Assembly: GCF_048569485.1 (NCBI RefSeq)
Contig: NC_134364.1
Location: 129,681,089-129,745,088, forward strand
Length of the DNA: 64,000 bases
Origin: Anomaloglossus baeobatrachus
Lineage: Eukaryota > Chordata > Amphibia > Anura > Aromobatidae
Direction of reading: 5' to 3'
The number at the start of each line of letters is the position of its first letter. The stretch's first letter is position 1. The notes under the pieces are model-generated. The model ran no database searches. It saw only the letters and a program-made list of their open reading frames with translations, and had not been told where the DNA came from. The translations under genes and the position numbers were made by a program. This document shows, in pieces, positions 60,449-64,000 of this stretch.

Positions 60449-63400
60449 CTACGTATACCGGGAACACTCCACAAGACCCTCCAGATACCAGGAACACCCC
60501 ACAAGAGCCTCCGCATGCCAGGAGCACCCCACAAGACCCTCCGCATGCCAGGAACACTCCACAAGACCCTCCGTATACCAGGAACACCCCACAAGACCCT
60601 CCGCATACCAGGAACACTCCACAAGACCCTCCGCATGCCAGGAACACCCCACAAGACCCTCCGCATGCCAGGAACACTCCACAAGAGCCTCCGTATACCA
60701 GGAACACCCCACAAGACCCTCCGTATACCAGGAACACCCCACAAGACCCTCCGTATACCAGGAACACCCTACAAGACCCTCCGCATACCAGGAACACTCC
60801 ACAAGACCCTCCGCATGCCAGGAACACCCCACAAGACCCTCCGCATGCCAGGAACACTCCACAAGAGCCTCCGTATACCAGGAACACTCCACAAGACCCT
60901 CCGCATGCCAGGAACACTCCACAAGAGCCTCCGTATACCAGGAACACCCCACAAGACCCTACGTATACCAGGAACACCCCACAAGACCCTCCGTATACCA
61001 GGAACACCCCACAAGACCCTCCGCATACCAGGAACACTCCACAAGACCCTCCGCATGCCAGGAACACCCCACAAGACCCTCCGCATGCCAGGAACACTCC
61101 ACAAGACCCTCCGTATACCAGGAACACCCCACAAGACCCTCCGCATACCAGGAACACTCCACAAGACCCTCCGCATACCAGGAACACTCCACAAGACCTG
61201 CTGTATACCGGGAACACCCCACAAGACCCTCCGTATACCGGGAACACCCCACAAGACCCTATGTATACCGTAAACATCCCACAAGACCTTTTGTGTACAG
61301 GGAACACCCCACAAGACCCTCCGTATACCGGGAACACCCCACAAGACCTGCTGTATACCGGGAACACCCCACAAGACCCTCCGTATACCGGGAACACCCC
61401 ACAAGACCCTATGTATACCGGGAACACCCCACAAGACCCTATGTATACCGGGAACATCCCACAAGACTCTATATATACCGGGAACACCCCACAAGACCCT
61501 CCGCATACCAGGAACACCCCACAAGACCCTACGTATACCAGGAACACCCCACAAGACCCTACGTATACCAGGAACACCCCACAAGACCCTCCGCATACCA
61601 GGAACACTCCACAAGAGCCTCTGTATACCGGGAACACCCCACAAGACCCTACGTATACCAGGAACACCCCACAAGACCCTACGTATACCAGGAACACCCC
61701 ACAAGACCCTACGTATACCAGGAACACTCCACAAGAGCCTCCGTATACCAGGAACACCCCACAAGACCCTACGTATACCAGGAACACCCCACAAGACCCT
61801 CCGCATGCCAGGAACACTCTACAAGAGCCTCCGTATACCAGGAACACCCCACAAGACCCTACGTATACCGGAAACATCCCACAAGACCTTTTGTGTACAG
61901 GGAGCACTCCACAAGACCTGCTGTATACCGGGAACACCCCACAAGACCCTATGTATACCGGGAACACCCCAGAAGACCCTATGTATACCGGGAACACCCC
62001 ACAAGATCCTCTGTATACCGGGAACACCCCACAAGACCCTCCATATACCAGGAACATCCCATAAGACCCTATGTATACCGGGAACACCCCAGAAGACCCT
62101 CCGCATGCCAGGAACACCCCACAAGACCCTCCGCATGCCAGGAACACTCCACAAGAGCCTCCGTATACCAGGAACACCCCACAAGACCCTATGTATACAA
62201 ACATCCCACAAGACCTTTTGTGTACAGGGAACACCCCACAAGACCCTCCGTATACCAGGAACACCCCACAAGACCTGCTGTATACCGGGAACATCCCACA
62301 AGACCCTCCGTATACCGGGAACACCCCACAAGACCCTATGTATACCGGGAACACCCCACAAGACCCTATGTATACCGGGAACATCCCACAAGACTCTATA
62401 TATACCGGGAACACCCCACAAGACCCTCCGCATACCAGGAACACCCCACAAGACCCTACGTATACCAGGAACACCCCACAAGACCCTACGTATACCAGGA
62501 ACACCCCACAAGACCCTCCGCATACCAGGAACACTCCACAAGAGCCTCTGTATACCGGGAACACCCCACAAGACCCTACGTATACCAGGAACACCCCACA
62601 AGACCCTACGTATACCAGGAACACTCCACAAGAGCCTCCGTATACCAGGAACACCCCACAAGACCCTACGTATACCAGGAACACCCCACAAGACCCTACG
62701 TATACCATGAACACCCCACAAGACCCTCCGCATGCCAGGAACACTCCACAAGAGCCTCCGTATACCAGGAACACCCCACAAGACCCTACGTATACCGGAA
62801 ACATCCCACAAGACCTTTTGTGTACAGGGAACACTCCACAAGACCTGCTGTATACTGGGAACACCCCACAAGACCCTATGTATACCGGGAACACCCCAGA
62901 AGACCCTATGTATACCGGGAACACCCCACAAGATCCTCTGTATACTGGGAACACCCCACAAGACCCTCCATATACCAGGAACATCCCATAAGACTCTATA
63001 TATACCGGGAACACCCCACAAGACCCTCCGCATACCAGGAACACCCCACAAGACCCTACGTATACCAGGAACACCCCACAAGACCCTACGTATACCAGGA
63101 ACACCCCACAAGACCCTCCGCATACCAGGAACACTCCACAAGAGCCTCTGTATACCGGGAACACCCCACAAGACCCTATGTATACCGGGAACACCCCAGA
63201 AGACCCTATGTATACCGGGAACACCCCACAAGATCCTCTGTATACCGGGAACACCCCACAAGACCCTCCATATACCAGGAACATCCCATAAGACCCTATG
63301 TATACCGGGAACACCCCAGAAGACCCTCCGCATGCCAGGAACACCCCACAAGACCCTCCGCATGCCAGGAACACTCCACAAGAGCCTCCGTATACCAGGA

Positions 63401-64000
63401 ACACCCCACAAGACCCTACGTATACCGGAAACATCCCACAAGACCTTTTGTGTACAGGGAACACCCCACAAGACCCTCCGTATACCAGGAACACCCCACA
63501 AGACCTGCTGTATACCGGGAACACCCCACAAGACCCTCCGTATACCGGGAACACCCCACAAGACCCTATGTATACCGGGAACACCCCACAAGACCCTATG
63601 TATACCGGGAACATCCCACAAGACTCTATATATACCGGGAACACCCCACAAGACCCTCCGCATACCAGGAACACCCCACAAGACCCTACGTATACCAGGA
63701 ACACCCCACAAGACCCTACGTATACCAGGAACACCCCACAAGACCCTCCGCATGCCAGGAACACTCCACAAGAGCCTCTGTATACCGGGAACACCCCAGA
63801 AGACCCTACGTATACCAGGAACACCCCACAAGACCCTACGTATACCAGGAACACTCCACAAGAGCCTCTGTATACCAGGAACACCCCACAAGACCCTACG
63901 TATACCAGGAACACCCCACAAGACCCTACGTATACCAGGAACACCCCACAAGACCCTCCGCATGCCAGGAACACTCCACAAGAGCCTCTGTATACCGGGA
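60449..64000. repeat. 30-bp minisatellite with higher-order structure, runs off the window
   Basis: About 118 copies of ATACCAGGAACACCCCACAA + GACCCTCCGT. From about 61.2 kb, variant units (TTTTGTGTACAGGGAACA, ATATATACCGGGAACAC, CTGCTGTATACC) recur in a fixed order. For instance the TTTTGTGTACAGG variant sits near 61289, 61889, 62216, 62816 and 63446, so blocks of about 330-630 bp are repeated as higher-order units. The unit is stop-free in the exploited frames, so the 1,183-residue minus frame is an artefact. Confidence 0.96.

Noticed and set aside
60423-63981. 1,183-residue minus-strand frame with 10-residue repeats (…SCGVF…)
   Set aside because: A 30-bp unit gives a stop-free frame by itself. 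The frame has no non-repetitive part and overlaps equally long frames in other phases.

Overview
This is a vertebrate nuclear window, most likely from a frog. The amphibian call rests on three things: abundant TTAA-flanked T2/Kolobok-type foldback elements, several Tc1/mariner families, and a cingulin gene whose predicted length (1,349 aa) matches what I recall for Xenopus cingulin better than the ~1,200 aa mammalian protein. No prokaryotic gene organisation is present.

The one gene I can read with confidence is cingulin (CGN), on the minus strand from about 35.7 kb (candidate untranslated first exon) to about 13.84 kb (poly(A) signal). I traced 21 coding exons by reading frame, GT/AG sites and phase. 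They join without a break to 1,349 codons plus stop. Cingulin is a cytoplasmic tight-junction plaque protein: a globular head with the ZO-1-interaction motif, a long coiled-coil rod and a short tail. The rod carries three copies of one 71-residue module, each a single 213-bp phase-0 exon.

The rest is dominated by repeats. About 23 kb, over a third of the window, is minisatellite. Region by region: 0-4.7 kb, the 3' end of a broken LTR retroelement with a cold-shock-like segment, an unclassified repeat block, a 1-kb T2-type palindrome and a hAT-like MITE; 5.5-9.0 kb, a 31-bp minisatellite split by a 1.6-kb Tc1 element; 9.1-12.2 kb, Tc1 and LINE remnants; 12.2-30.8 kb, the CGN coding region, whose intron 6 holds a three-level nest (minisatellite in TA-flanked element in Tc1 element) and whose intron 9 begins with a minisatellite built from the exon 9 splice donor; 30.8-35.7 kb, intron 1 with a hAT element and a mariner copy; 35.9-38.1 kb, GC-rich arrays and a hAT-like repeat; 38.7-43.8 kb, a 5.1-kb TTAA-flanked element whose two arms have each turned into a 39-bp minisatellite in opposite orientation; 44-50.2 kb, a palindromic MITE, a second mariner copy and two Tc1 elements; 50.3-64 kb, four large arrays (41 bp, C/T-rich ~20-25 bp, 27 bp, 30 bp) around an island of about 500 bp that looks like a divergent CCAAT promoter with the start of an unrecognised gene.

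The recurring and most interesting theme is that minisatellites here were born from functional or transposon sequence: inside both terminal inverted repeats of two unrelated DNA transposons, inside a LINE coding region, and from a splice donor of a live gene. Coordinates come from hand reading; copy numbers are estimates from span divided by unit length.
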